Shown here: positions 49,190 to 61,347 of the stretch, piece after piece
Layout: the number at the start of each line of letters is the position of its first letter
Position numbering within the stretch: the stretch's first letter is position 1
Assembly (NCBI GenBank): GCA_027579435.1
Contig: JANBPK010001043.1
Coordinates: 1-64,000, forward strand
Length of the DNA stretch: 64,000 bases
Origin: Candolleomyces eurysporus
Lineage: Eukaryota > Basidiomycota > Agaricomycetes > Agaricales > Psathyrellaceae
Reading direction: 5' to 3'
The notes under the pieces: model-generated
Databases searched by the model: none
What the model was told of the DNA's origin: nothing
What the model saw: the letters and a program-made list of their open reading frames with translations, nothing else
Translations under genes and position numbers: made by a program

Positions 49190-49590
49190 CAGGAAGCCGA
49201 ATGCAAGCTGCTTGGTGACGCTATGGTGTTGGAGATACACCAGGCTCGAGAATGTTACTTAGGGGCTATGAGAAAAAGAGAAAGCAGCTGGCAGAAGTCT
49301 GGAACCAGCTCGAATCAAGGCCACCGATATTGACTCTAGGCCTTGGTGATGAATCTGCCGTCGCGACGGCATTTGTTAACGGTATACCTCTTTCACCCAG
49401 TCTCGCGTTCTTGGACGCTAACTCGGTCGTTTTGTTGCAGCGCAAATCCCTGCGCCTTCAGGTTCGAGTTCAAACGACTTCAGGAGTCCTCGGGTCGCCA
49501 CCGACCAGACCACGATCAAGGAGAGCGCCAACGGTGATACAAAGCTATCGAGTGCCTTCTGGGGCCCGACTATGGTAAAGATTGTTTTGA
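49190..49590 (+). pseudogene. BTB gene 3' tail remnant, segment X1
   Basis: QEAECKLLGDAMVLEIHQAR matches AEAECELLGDHKALKIHRAR of BTB copy A (16915-16980). A Ser/Pro-rich exon and the terminal PSSAFWGPDYGKDCFE-like piece then follow near 49470-49590. The frame is broken. The BTB core is absent; only the last two exons are represented. Confidence 0.6.
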
Positions 49591-49799
49591 ACACAGGGAA
49601 TGGCGCTTGAACTCGCGACTCCGTTCCTATGTCGACTCTTCTGTCTTGTATTGTCTCTGAACACTATTTTTTTTCCGGAATATTCGCTGTGCACGTAGAG
49701 TATTATCTTGATTCAAACACTTTCGTCACGCACAAATTTGTCGTTTCCCGTCACGAACCTCTCGACTCTGATGAGACTATGCCGTCTTACCAGAGTCAT

Positions 49800-50010
49800 T
49801 GAAGGCTCTCTGGCTGGTTACTGATACTGATAGCCCACTTACCGACTGGCCTACTGGTCTGACCGGGCCATTGATTACTTGCCGACTTGTCTTATTATGT
49901 TTGACTGCGCTTTCTGACTGTAGGCATAGTAGCTGACAGACTGGCCGCTGACTGCTCCCTGACGGTCATCGTCGGGTCCAACTTCTCGCTGACATTCACT
50001 GACTGGTCAA
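49800..50010. repeat. Degenerate GACTG-word tract, unit E
   Basis: The same kind of tract as in units A, B and D (ACCGACTGGCC, TTGACTGCG, CTGACAGACTGGCCGCTGACTG), between the BTB tail and the polymerase gamma 3' fragment. Confidence 0.55.
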
Positions 50011-50023
50011 ATCTCCAACACAA

Positions 50024-50080
50024 GTGGACACGATCTATCCTCGCTCATCGTCTAGGGATGGACGACCTTCCTCGCCTCTC
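50024..50080 (+). pseudogene. Polymerase gamma 3' fragment, unit E
   Basis: SILAHRLGMDDLP is read in the frame beginning at about 50036. It is close to the family sequence at the polymerase gamma C-terminus, and the copy is then cut off by fusion to helicase sequence at about 50080. This short piece is the clearest support for identifying the other three copies. Confidence 0.6.
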
Positions 50081-51277
50081 TGCACACTCAATAGATACTG
50101 GATTCACTGGTTGTACGAAACGCTGAGACCCGCAGCCCATTACCTGGGATCCGAGGCAAGCGTATATCCAGCATTGAAAGTTCCTGAAGCTACCCCAGGT
50201 TTGCAAACTGTTGCCAAGTGGTTCCGCGACACTTTTGGAAATCGGGAGCTTCCTATAGACAGAATGCTCTTGACATTCCTCTGCGAAGGGGCCTCATTGC
50301 TCATGCTTTTTGACGTGAATGCGATGGATGATGACCTTCTCAAAGTTGGGAAGGCATCGTTAGCGCCGTCCAGACCTCCTGCACCGGGTCTCACTTGGAC
50401 GATATGGTCCAGCTCTGCTCCACCGAGAAACCAAGTGCTGCTCAATTTCGGCGCTTGCTTGTAGCTTCAAGGAGTTTGGGATGACTGATTCGCCTTGTGC
50501 CCCCAATGGACCCACGGATAGCATTGAAGGAATGTCCTCCAGATTCTCTTTGTGGACCCACGGGACATTGTAGACCCCGCAGCACGCTCGATAATCGACA
50601 TCACTGAAGAGCAGAAAGGTGCTGCATGGCGCCTGCTCAAATGCTACCGAAAGCGTGTTCATGAACAGGAGCTGAACGGCAAGAGCGCCTCGCATGAAAT
50701 ATGCGATTCGTATTTCGAAACCTGCCTGAATATGGCCCTGGACACAAAGCGGATGCAGTGGCACCATAGCTTCTACTATCGGAAGCTCTATCTGGGTCTT
50801 CCGCATCCTTTGACCTTTGTCGAAGTCGAGTTGTATGCGCACCCGGAGAAGAAGAAGACAAAGTAGGGATATAAGAAGGCCGGAAGGCTGGACTATGATA
50901 GTTTGAACCAGAAGATGAACGAGATTGTTTATGTGCCCATAAATTTCATTCCCAGTGTCTGATCCGATCGCTAAAATCCTTAGGGATACCTTGAAAGCTT
51001 GCAAGACTCTCGCCCCGCAACTAGATCCGTCGTCGGAGTTCCACAAGAAGCGAGACATACAGGGCTTGAAGAAGCTGGTGCGCGAAGTAGAGGTGCTCGT
51101 GAACCGTGTGCCTTCAGGGGCCACTTCAATCTCCAACTCACGATGAAGCGTATAGTCACGGAGCCGAAACCACCCAAAGCAAAGTCGAAGCCAAAGCTGA
51201 ACGTAGAGGACGACCTTGCGTGTCGAATCTCTCGCGAACTATGTTGCTTTTCTTCTTGCTCTCTTGCAAAGTCATGA
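50081..51277 (+). pseudogene. Scrambled C-terminal scrap of helicase, copy E
   Basis: Only C-terminal parts of the large gene remain. WIHWLYETLRPAAHYLGSEA to LLMLFDVNAMDDD (50100-50335) equals copy A 24810-25050. It is fused at about 50345 to copy A 25925 (LKVGKASLAPSRP frame), then a segment of about 114 bp (50437-50550) lies inverted relative to copy A 26065-26178. Normal order resumes with DPRDIVDPAA (50552), CDSYFETCLNMALDTKRMQW and YYRKLYLGLPHPL, then a stop near 50866. The last exon (DPSSEFHKKRDIQGLKKLV) survives to 51220. There is no helicase core, TPR region or Cys/His cluster. It is closest to copy A in sequence and downstream flank. Confidence 0.75.
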
Positions 51278-51737
51278 ACCGCACTCTACTTTTCTCTAGG
51301 AATGCGTAGCAATAGTCATGTGCTCTTTACAATCGCGCTAGGACAACAGCACGGAATGTGAAAAATGAAATGAAAGTATCTTAGCAGTTCCCGATATCTC
51401 TCTCCAGCCTGCCTAATGAAGAGGTAGGATATCTCCTGGAACGGTTTCGTTTGAGGAGTGTGCCAAGATTACAGTCACCGTTCTTCAGCATAAGTAGGCA
51501 AGGGGAAGGGACCTTGATAGTTAGAATTTGAGATGTCTATAACAACGCTCACGTCTCGTTGCAGATATGGGGTCTCGAAATGAAGAGCGCTTCTCCGAGT
51601 CAATAGCTTCCGTTGAGGGCTGGCGGAATTCGGGCGGAATGGTCGCCATCAATTCTTGCTGGAACAGTTTGAAGGGTTGCGATATCCTAGTCGTCTGATG
51701 CACTGAACCCTTCGACCCGTCCTGCCCTCTAGGCGCT

Positions 51738-52850
51738 ATGTCTGCTTGCATCAATACTTCATCCACTGGAACTGCTCAATCCCCAACTTCCTCTCAAACC
51801 CCCCAAACTGTGCGACACCTGGTGTACTACCACGAAGGCGGCAGCTCGTACATCTTGGTGCGTGGTCCCTTCCCTTTCCAGAACTACAACTGTTCTCGTT
51901 TCAATTTCCATTTCTCACACGTCATATTCAGACTCCTTTCGCCTGATTTCCCCAAAACCTTCTTCGAGGCCTCCGACGACGGACACCCACTCGATCCAAC
52001 CATCGATGCCTGGAGGCCCCCAGGCCTGTTTCGTAAACTGTTCTTATTCGGGGTGGCATCGCTGAGAGGTACGATGATTTGAAGTCAAAGCAAGCACCTA
52101 CACTATGCCGTAGTCTGTGTAGTCTGGTTGCGTGCTGTCTGTATTCCTGTCGACTAAAAATGCTTTGAATTTATCAGCTTATATAACGACTTTTTACTGC
52201 GACCCTCGAAGACTGGTTCGACATCATCCGTCGGACAGACAAACGAGGGTGGAAACCCATGACCCAGCACCGCATCCATTCTCGAGCCAAGCAAGATATC
52301 CCTGGCATATTAAATCGTCTTTGCAAGTACCAGTCTTGCAACCTCCCCGCCGACGTCATTCAGAAGCTCTACGTTCAGCTTTGCACCCGGACGAGGGCTT
52401 TTTGAAAGACAAATTGGACCAACTCGATACCCTGCCCCGAGAATGAATGGGCCGCCAGGTCCAACGCGGTCGTGAAGCCTACTATCAGACACGCTCCAAA
52501 AACGGGGGGGAATAGAACTAGGCGATGCTTGTAAGGAATCTAGTATTCTTGGTGGCCTCAGTTGCGTTAGCCGTTGACCGCCTCTGTTTCCGTCAACGCC
52601 CATGGTACGCCTTCATCCGTCATTCCTCGTTCCCCTTCACCCTCATGTCTAAATCCTTATCCCGCAGGCTCCCAATCGACCCACTGGTCCTCCACCAATT
52701 GGTGGTGGGGATTTCTACACCCTGGTACGACTCTATCAAACTGCCCCTCTTCTTTTTGCCTTGAAGAGAGCGCCAAGGGTAGTCATGGGCCACCCTGAGT
52801 ATCTTTGGCTGTCAACAATGCCTAGAAGAACAAGGGTAACGGGACTTGAA
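51738..52850 (+). pseudogene. Decayed BTB/POZ gene, array copy D
   Basis: It keeps the ATG and the first exon (MSACINTSSTGTAQSPTSSQ, HLVYYHEGGSSYIL) and much of the second (HVIFRLLSPDFPKTFFEASD), but the EFKKAIII strand is replaced by a frameshifted end with a stop at 52080-52082. The third exon is recognisable in another frame (LEDWFDIIRRTDKRGWKPMT, ILNRLCKYQSCNLPADVIQK) and is interrupted near 52400. The Ser-rich tail is eroded. It corresponds to the decayed copy B and shares its upstream flank, so both descend from one ancestor, but the inactivating changes differ (copy B lost the start codon, copy D kept it). Confidence 0.75.
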
Positions 52851-53139
52851 TTTCCTTGATTGACGCAACCGTCTCCTCGATCCCTATGTATACGGTATCC
52901 TCGACGATCAACATGCCAGCCACCACTCTTCCGATGTCGGTGCTCATTTATTCCATCATCTCTCTAAACATTGCGGTTTTCTGGAAGTTGGTGTAGTACT
53001 CGCTGTACACGTAGTTTATTATCTTGATTCAAACAGTTTTGTCATGCACGAATTTATCGTTTCTAGTCATCGAACCGCTCGACTCTGATGAGACTCTTCC
53101 CTGTCCCACCAGAGCCATCGACGGTTCTCTGGCTGGTTA

Positions 53140-53400
53140 CTGATACGGAAAAGCTAACCGACTGAATTTTCACTGACTAGTCGACGATCTTTCACTGAGG
53201 ATATATCTGCTCATCGACTGCTTACTGACTGGTCCTGACTCCATGCCAACTGGTCATTTATGCGCCATTGACTCCTTGCCGACTAGGTTCCGCTACATAC
53301 TCACTGGTCAATAGCTGTTAGCTGACGGTGATCGACTGCTCCCTGTGCAACCACGGTCATCAACGGGTCTGCTGCTCGCTGACGGTTAACCCAACTTGTG
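53140..53400. repeat. Degenerate GACTG-word tract, unit D
   Basis: Words such as CACTGACTAGTCGACG, CGACTGCTTACTGACTGG and TACTCACTGGTCAATAG, in the same place as in units A, B and E. Confidence 0.55.
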
Positions 53401-53404
53401 GACA

Positions 53405-53540
53405 CGATCTATCTTCGCGTACTGTCAAGGGATAAACGAACTTCCTCGAGGAATCACANTTTTTTCTCCGCGGTGGACTTCGAACATTGCAAGACGCCAT
53501 GACGCCTTCAAACAAAACTGCTCCCATTCCACCTTCCTTA
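53405..53540 (+). pseudogene. Polymerase gamma 3' fragment, unit D
   Basis: SIFAYCQGINELPRGI followed, after an N and T run at 53459, by FFSAVDFEHCKTP. It is the same C-terminal piece of polymerase gamma as in units A, B and E, with the SAVD residues kept best here. Confidence 0.55.
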
Positions 53541-53880
53541 TACAAAGATGATTGGGTAATAGGCCGAGATATGACACGAAAGGGTCGTATTACGGTTACG
53601 GCTCACCGGCACCCTCTGTGTGACACTATGTGGTGATGTCGCACGTCCTTTCAAGGATGTTTGCAGTGGACCATATCCCGCAATCTTGGCTTTCAGCACA
53701 AGGCGCTGGAGAACACCTACTCTGCAGCTATATTTCTCATCCTCATCCCAACTATTCCCTTCGTTATACCTCTAGAGGATATGCCAGCAAGCGCAGCAGT
53801 TGACGTTTCCACGAGGCCGGGAAGAAGTCCACACTGGCAAACACCGACTATATCGAGGTCTAATCTAAACGCTCGAGTTG

Positions 53881-53889
53881 GATAAAAAG
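53881..53889 (+). promoter_or_regulatory. Variant TATA box of helicase gene D
   Basis: GATAAAAAG, 55 bp before the ATG at 53936, replaces TATATAAAG of copies A and B. The leader TTCCTTCCCACCAGTGTCTAG is conserved. It is still A/T-rich enough to bind TBP. Confidence 0.5.
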
Positions 53890-53935
53890 GGTTGAAGCCT
53901 CACAATCGATCCTTCCTTCCCACCAGTGTCTAGCA

Positions 53936-56900
53936 ATGGAACCAGAAGCGCCTGCCGACCCAGCTCCGGTATCATATCCTGGCGTCCAACCCATAAAAGC
54001 GTGAGCAGGCACCTCCTGTCTAGTAACAACCAGGTCAATCTGACATTGTGATTCTTCTCCAGGGCCCTATACTTCGAAAGCGCCCCTGGGCTCGGAGAAT
54101 GGCGCATATTAGTATCCACCCGCACTGACCGAGAATTACGGGAAGCTCGAAGGGGCGATACCAAGTTCTTCAGGAGCGTCATCAAAAAGATTGTGTACGT
54201 ACCCACACCTCACCCAATCCCTAATTTCATGGAAATTGATTCTTGCATAGTCACCTGTCTAAAGGTCGTTTCTACGAAGACAATCAAAAGCGTTTGAATC
54301 AACTTGATGACCAAGTTCCTGTCTATGAAGCAAAATTGCCTGATGACCATCGCGATCGTCGGCTGGTCGTAAGTCTTCTATTAGTAGTGTCTCTACCTCT
54401 CGTTCTTACCCTGTCGACAGTACCAAATTGACTGCATTCCAGAGTATGACCAAGACGTAAGTTTTCCGTATTTCTTCGCTGGAATTTCTCAACTTGGCCG
54501 CAGCTTGAGCGTCAAGGTATGATATTAGTATTCTTAAACATGCCTTACAAAAGCATTGAATGTCGGTGTTCTCAGTCATCAAAATCTTTGGTATCTATAC
54601 CCGTGCTCAACTCGACAGGGACAAACGCTTCTGGGACTCAATGGCTTCTCAGCTTTCACAGAAAGGGGAAGAATACCGCTATCGATGCACGTTCAGGGAG
54701 GAAGCCTATCATGGAGGCGACGGTGGCATTCCACCAGCAGAATTCCATCTTCAGAATTCCGAGGAGGCGGTTCCTGACAGCAACATCAATTCTGTATTAC
54801 CTAAAGAAGATCTTGAAGAGGTCCGTCGTTCTGGGAGTATTTGTCCCTGTCCTTTTGACTGATTGAATCTTTTAGATTCACTCGCTACTCGTGTAAGTCT
54901 CAAGATGCGTCCTGAAGGAGGAGTGCTGACCCAACAGACCGCTCCAAGTCTGGAGAAATTTGTCACTCTATCCAAGGAGTTGCTCTACAGTAGGTCGCGC
55001 CGTCCAGCTTCAAATGCAATGTACTGACTTGCATAGGCATCTTTGCCGATCTCGAAGTCGCTCATGTTTTCAACGTCAGGTAAGTCTAGTCACTCTCCTA
55101 CACTATCAAACCATTTCATCTGCTCTGTAGCCCCCAGGAGAAGGAAATCATCGAGCATCCAAACTCATGCTACGTCCTTGGTCGGAGCGGAACAGGGTAG
55201 GTAACTTACTTTCTTCTCGTAAATTTCTCTAATATTCGCATAAGGAAAACGACAACAATGCTGTTCAAAATGCTGGGAATCGAGCGTGCCTACACTCAAC
55301 AGTCAGTCGCCAGGCCTCGACAAATCTTTGTCACGCAATCGCGTGTCCTTGCCACACGCGTTGAAGATTATTTCTCGAAGTTGTTGGAATCACTCGCAGC
55401 GGGCGAGAAATCGAATGAAGAGCTGAAGAAGATGGCAGCGCGAAAGAAACTTCAAAGAGAGGGTGATGGCGCACTTTACGATGTTGACGACGACGTAATG
55501 TGGAAGGCTGGTCTACCGGAAAAGTTTAGCCAGCTCCAAGACGAGCACTTCCCGCTATTTTTGACATTTGAGCGAGTGCGTCTACTTCTGTTCAGTAGCG
55601 ACTTCCTTAGTGATGAATTCTGGCAGCTTTGCCAACTCCTAGAAAATGACATTGGAAACGCCGCGGGCGTCACCGGCAACAGCAAGAGACGATTGATCTC
55701 ATACGACGTCTTTCTTGAACAGTACTGGCCTCATTTCCCTCAAGGATTGACAAAGAATCTCGGTAGGTTATACTCGTTACTTGCCTCAGAATTTTCCTCA
55801 TCGAGTGTCTTGTAGATCCTGCTCTAGTTTTCAACGAGTTAGTCGGTACGTGTTCTCTGGGAGCATGCATCGAGAAGAGGTTGATTAAGGCTTCACCACA
55901 GGTGTGATCAAAGGATCTGAACAATCTCTCAGCCATGCGACCGGATATCTGGATTTGACATCCTACATCAACCTCAGCCATCGCACTCAACATCTCTTTG
56001 CCAATCAGCGGGATCGAATTTACTCCCTCTTCGAAGCCTACATGAGGCGAAGGAGGCCACGTGGTGAATCCGACTCTGCTGACAGGTGTGTGCGTTATCC
56101 ATGCTGTTCTCAGATTTCAGTCGTAACATCAGTCTTGTTGCCAGGACACATCGTATTCTGAAGGCGTTCGATGCAGCAGGTGTTCCGGGAACGAAGATAG
56201 ACTACCTGTAAGCTTGGCGCTTTCTTTACCGAAGCTCAATGGGCCAAATCTGACGTTGCATTTAGGTATGTTGATGAAGCCCAAGACAATCTCCTCATCG
56301 ACGCGAAGCGTAAGTTTTGGGTGCAGAAAAGGTATCTCTGCAACGCTGATGAATCTTAATTCCCTAGTTCTCCGATCACTGTGCCGTAACCCCGACGGTC
56401 TCTTCTGGGCTGGAGACACCGCACAGACAATTGCAATCGGAAGCTCCTTCAGGTTCGATGATCTCAAGGCTTTCCTGTACAGACTTGAGGTGTGTTCATT
56501 TTGCGGTTCTGTAAATTGTCCAAGACCTCTGGCTGACTTGTCTCCAGCGACGTCGAGAGCAAGGTGAAAGGGGTAGAAAACAATCGGAACTACGCACTTT
56601 TCAACTCGCTGTGAATTACCGCTCTCATGCTGGTATTGTTCGATGCGCGACTGCTGTAATCGAGTTGATCACCTATTTCTGGAAATACACAATCGACTCC
56701 CTCGTACCTGAGCAGGGTATTGTGAATGGTGCGAAGCCTGTCTTTTACAGTGATTGGGACCCCAGCACAGTAAGTACTTGAGTCGATTTCCCTCATTGTC
56801 TTCTGACACACTTTTCAGGAACAATTTCAGTCCGGAGATTCGTAAATACTACTTCAGCCTCATTGTTGTTACTTTGATTGACACGAATTCACAGCGACAA

Positions 56901-59900
56901 ACGAATCGAATTTGGGGCTCGGCAATGTGAGTGTCGCTTAAGATGTCTTTGAACCATGTGTATTAATAAGGAGCAGGTATTCTGGTGCGAGACGAGGCAG
57001 CTAAATCCAAGCTGCGAAAGCAAGTTGGAGACATTGGATTGATCCTGTTAGTGAATTCCATTGTTCTTGCACCCAACTCACTAACCTATCACCGTGCCTA
57101 GCACCCTGTACGAAAGCAAAGGTCTCGAGTTCGATGATGTCAGTGACGGTTATCGCAACGTGGGCCGTGCACTGATTGGGTTTCTTAGGTGTTGTTGTAC
57201 AAATTCTGGGAAGATTCGACCGTGGGCCTCAAGCAATGGCGTGTCGTGCTGAATCTAATTGAAACGCACGATGTTCGTGCTCCCAGCTTCGACGAGGTGC
57301 GGCATGCTGGTGTCTGTAGCGAAGTGAGCTTGTCAATCACTCGAATCAACCTCTCGTCTGACCAATATTCGAGCTGAAATTCCTCTATGTTGCCATCACT
57401 CGATCGAGGAAGAATCTCTGGATTGTTGATTGTTCTGAAAAGGCAGAACCAATGAAAGTTGGTATCTGCTTGCCTCATCTACCAGCTTGTCTAACTTTCC
57501 GTTAGATGCTCTGGGACTCCAAGGGGTACATCCACATCCATGCACCTGGTGGTGATGTTCCTCGACTTGGAGTGACCTCGACTCCCGAGGAATGGGCCTC
57601 TACTGGTCGTACCTTGTTTGCAAGTCGAAGATACGCACAAGCCATGCACGCCTTCGAGCGTGCCGGAAGGACTCGCGAAGCCAGGATCTCGCACACCTAC
57701 TACCTTCGTGATATTGCCCGGTCAATTGAGCCCTTTAGCAAAGAGGCCAAGCGGAATGCATTCCGCCGCGCGGCCGAATCCTTCCTAGAGTGCATCCGAG
57801 ACGCGGAAGGCAAAGAGCGGCGCGTATTCTTCCATAACACTGCCGAGTGCTTTGAGAGGGCGGGAAGCTGCGGTGACAATATGGAGGACTATGTGGAGGC
57901 TGCTCAAGCTTACGAGGAAGCCAAGGAATATACTGCTGCAGTCAGACTGTACAAGAAGACTGAAATGTTTGACGAAGCAATTCGTGTGGTTGAAAACCAC
58001 CGGCAGGAGGTTGATGAAGAGCTTGCAAATGATCTGCAGGAAGTAGCAAGGCTTTTTTACTTCAAGAATAAAGATTTTAGGCGAGTTTATGTGCCAGACT
58101 CATCGGGTCTTTATTTAACCAGGGTTAACGTTACAGGAAGGCAAAGACCCTGTTCAAGTCGGTCGAGGAGCAGCTTCAGTATTTGGAGGACAACATTCTC
58201 CTTGATGACTGTCGCGCTGCTGTGCTTGCTGAACTCGGCAGACACCAAGAGGCCGCGGAGATCCACATGACAGAGGGCCGCCCCATGGAAGCTATTGATG
58301 TCCTTTTGGATGACAAGGAGAACGAGTCAGAATCGAAGCGTCGGGCCAACGATTGGATTTTCCAAGGGCTCTGGGAGAACACTTCCTTCTCTCGGAAAAT
58401 CAAGGATACTGACGCCGCTGCTCTCAAGTTCTTGCAGCGTGCGTTTAAAGTGGATAAGGATGCAAAGCTAATGTCGCCCACTCGGAAAGATGAGGTGAGT
58501 TTTGAGTTCTCTCATTCCTCCTCCATCGACTCACATCCCATTCCATAGCTCGAACTGTTTCAGAGCCTGCACAAATCCAACGGCGCATCCATATTCCGAC
58601 AGCTCGCGTATCGCTTCCTTGATCGAAAAGAAAACCATCAAGCCGTGCTATGCTTTGACCATTACTTCACCAATTTTCCGTCGACTTTGTGGATCACCAA
58701 CGCAGACATGGTCACAATTTTGGAGGATTTCGGCCAATACTGCCGTTCCTTCCGTGATCTGATCTTGGGTTTGGACGTGGCTAACAAGGATACGCAGCGA
58801 CTTTTCAATTTCCGCCCAGCCTCGATTGGAAATGCCTATCGGGTCAGAACCAAGACCTGGTTGGACGAACAAGTCACGGCCGTGTTGGCCAAGCTACAAG
58901 TTTTCGAACGCGATGATGAATTTATTACCGTATCGAGCGATGGGCTTCAGCATTTCCTTCAGACCGTTCTTTGGCAACGGCTGGAACGGCGGATTCTCGA
59001 CGAAAACAGTCTCTGCCAAATGATCCCAGTTTTCACTCCTTGCCTACCTTTCGTGATGAACAGTGAATGCCATCAAGTCCACTGTCCAAGACACCATGCT
59101 GATTATCAAGAGTTGACGCAAGATTGGTTCAACTGCCAGGTCCGCATTCACCTTCTACAGATCCTCATTTACCAAATCTACCTTGGGATCCCGACTCCAA
59201 AGGATCGTACCCGAACAATTCGAAACCAACGGTACGTGTCAACCCTTTCTCTATGCATTCAGACTTGTTGATTTTCTTGATAGATACTGGATCCATCGGT
59301 TTCACGAAACGCTGAGGCCTGCAGCCCATTACCTGGGTTCCGAGGCAAGCTTACATCAGGGAGGATCGAAAGTTCCCGAAGCTGTGCTGGGCTCGCAAAC
59401 CGTCATGAAGTGGCTACGCAACATTCTCGCAAATAAGAAGGTACCCTTCGACACAATGCTTCTGACATTCCTCTATGAAGGGGCATCTTTTCTGATGCTC
59501 CTTGACCCAAATGCAAAGAATGAACTTATGACGCCATCGTTGCTCAGCGTATTCGAGAATCAATACCTCTATTACAGGCGCGAGGGCACTATCTACGTCG
59601 TTCCAGAGCTCTATCATTGCTTAAGAGCTGCTGATCACAGCTTCATCTCAGCGGGAATTGTCTTCTTCCAGTAAGTGAGCATTTCGTTCTGCTGTCTCAA
59701 CGATTTAATCTGTGTTTAGACACATTGTGAACACGAAAATAAGCATCGACATCAATGTCCTTTGTCACCTTGCCGAGTTCCTTGCAGGATCTATTATTCT
59801 CGCTCATGTGCGATTCAACCTCCACGATGTTGTTCTTCCGCGAGGCTGGATTATGGCTCTCCTCCACCAAATAGTTATGAGGGAACCCGACACCATTCTT

Positions 59901-61347
59901 GTTGACCAGCTGTTGTTTTCTATGAAAGCGCTGCTTGAAGGGCTAGTGAAGGGTGGCGAAGAGGCCAGTACGTTGGTTTTGCCACTCCTTCCTAAAGTAT
60001 TGGCCAAGCTGAGCCTTGCATCAGGATACATTTTGTTCGAAGGTCACGACCTTGCAGGCTTACCAGCTTTCAGATCCCTCTTCATTCACAAGATGCGAGT
60101 TTTCTATTAACCTTCCCAGAAACGTTCTTTCTAACAGTAAAATTTCTCTCAGATGTCGGGCGATGGGTCTTAGTACGTCGCTCTGGTGATTGAAATCGAG
60201 ACTGAGCTACACCAGCTAACGTTCTGCAAACAGTTGGCTATAACATCCCCGACGACAACCTCCGCAACGAGATTTTGCAGATGCTGCAAGTATTGCGGAC
60301 AACCAGGGTTCATCCCTCATTCACGCGGTATGATGATCCTCTCCCAATCGTGCTCCCAACTTCCAAGTGGTTTCTCATAATCCTGTCGGTAGATTTGCTG
60401 CAGCTCAAAGCTGGGGAGACGTTGCCGAAGCCGTCCAGATCTCCTGCACCAATTCTCACTTGGAAGAGATGGTCCAGCTCTGCTCAACCGAGAAACCGAA
60501 TCCCCAGAGCCCTCCACCAGAAGGTATTCGACGTGTCTTCTTCAAGAATCTGGATGATGTTCCTTTAGTTCTCTCCATGGGCGCACAAGTCAGCTTGAAC
60601 GCGTCTGCTCCGGGGCACTGCGAGCTGCGAGCAAACGCAGAAGGTGGTGACAATTCAACCATCGACGCGCAAGAAGACGCTCCTGCAGGAACGGCCGCGG
60701 AGCAGCGAGTTGAACCGCAAATCGAGCAACCAGGAGCCGTTCTTACGGACCTCGCTCAGAAGGATTTGGCGCTGCGTCTCCTCCGCAATTATCGACAGCG
60801 GATGAAGAACAAGGACCTAGAGAAGCACAAGACCACAACACAAAAGAATTGCGACTCTTACTTTGAAACTTGCCTCAAACTGGCGTCGGACCCAAAAGAA
60901 GTGCAGTGGCCGTGCGGGTCCTATTACAGGAAGTTGTATCTTGGGTTGGTTCCCCACCTTTTGGCATGCGTGAAAGCAGTGGAGAGCTACGCGCTTTCAG
61001 CCTGGTCCGAAGCTAGGAACCATTGTCGAAAGGAAAAGCAGGACTACGATGGGATGTACAAGATGAAGAGCGAAATCATGTGAGTCTCGGGTCTCGATTT
61101 GTTAAATCCACTTCATTAAACGGATTTGTAAAATAGAGCCATCCTCAAGGAATCTAGAAAGCTCGTCTCACGACTGGACCCGTCTTCAGAAGTTCATAGA
61201 AAGCGGGACATCGAGGGTCTGGAGCAGCTGGCGCGCGAAGTTGAGCAGCTTGTGAACTGTGTGCCTTCAAGTGCTGGCCTCGACATCTACTTCAATCTCC
61301 AACTCGCGATTAAGGGGATTATTGGTGCAGAGCCGAAACGTGGATGA
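53936..61347 (+). CDS. TRANK1-like UvrD-type SF1 helicase, copy D, N-truncated
   Basis: The gene has its own promoter and start codon, but the first coding exon fuses MEPEA directly to PADPAPVSYPGVQPIK, skipping about 890 bp present in copy B (29404-30295). Most of the N-terminal helical module and the Lys-rich linker are therefore missing. The rest is complete: ALYFESAPGLGEWRILVSTR, GRSGTG|KTTT (55.18-55.26 kb), YVDEAQD (56.27 kb), LFWAGDTAQTIAIGSSFRF, VNYRSHAGIV, LYESKGLEFDD, LYVAITRSRKNLWIVD, the TPR-like repeats (AMHAFERAGRTREARISHTY, 57.6 kb), the Cys/His cluster (ECHQVHCPRHH, 59.07 kb) and the C-terminal YYRKLYLGLVPHLLACVKAV. The frame stays open where A and B carry one surplus base (LAKLSLASGYILFEG, 60.0 kb). 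It is predicted to be an active NTPase with an altered N-terminal interaction surface. Confidence 0.75.

Noticed and set aside
50360..51136. 258-codon minus-strand frame as an antisense gene
   Set aside because: It is open only because it runs through the inverted segment and the reverse of helicase exons; the parts correspond to known + strand sequence.
16238..61347. NLR/STAND (NACHT or NB-ARC) proteins
   Set aside because: The NTPase has SF1 helicase motifs (GTGKT, DEAQD, GDTAQ, NYRS, VAVTRSR), not NACHT or NB-ARC motifs. Only the NTPase-plus-repeat layout is similar.
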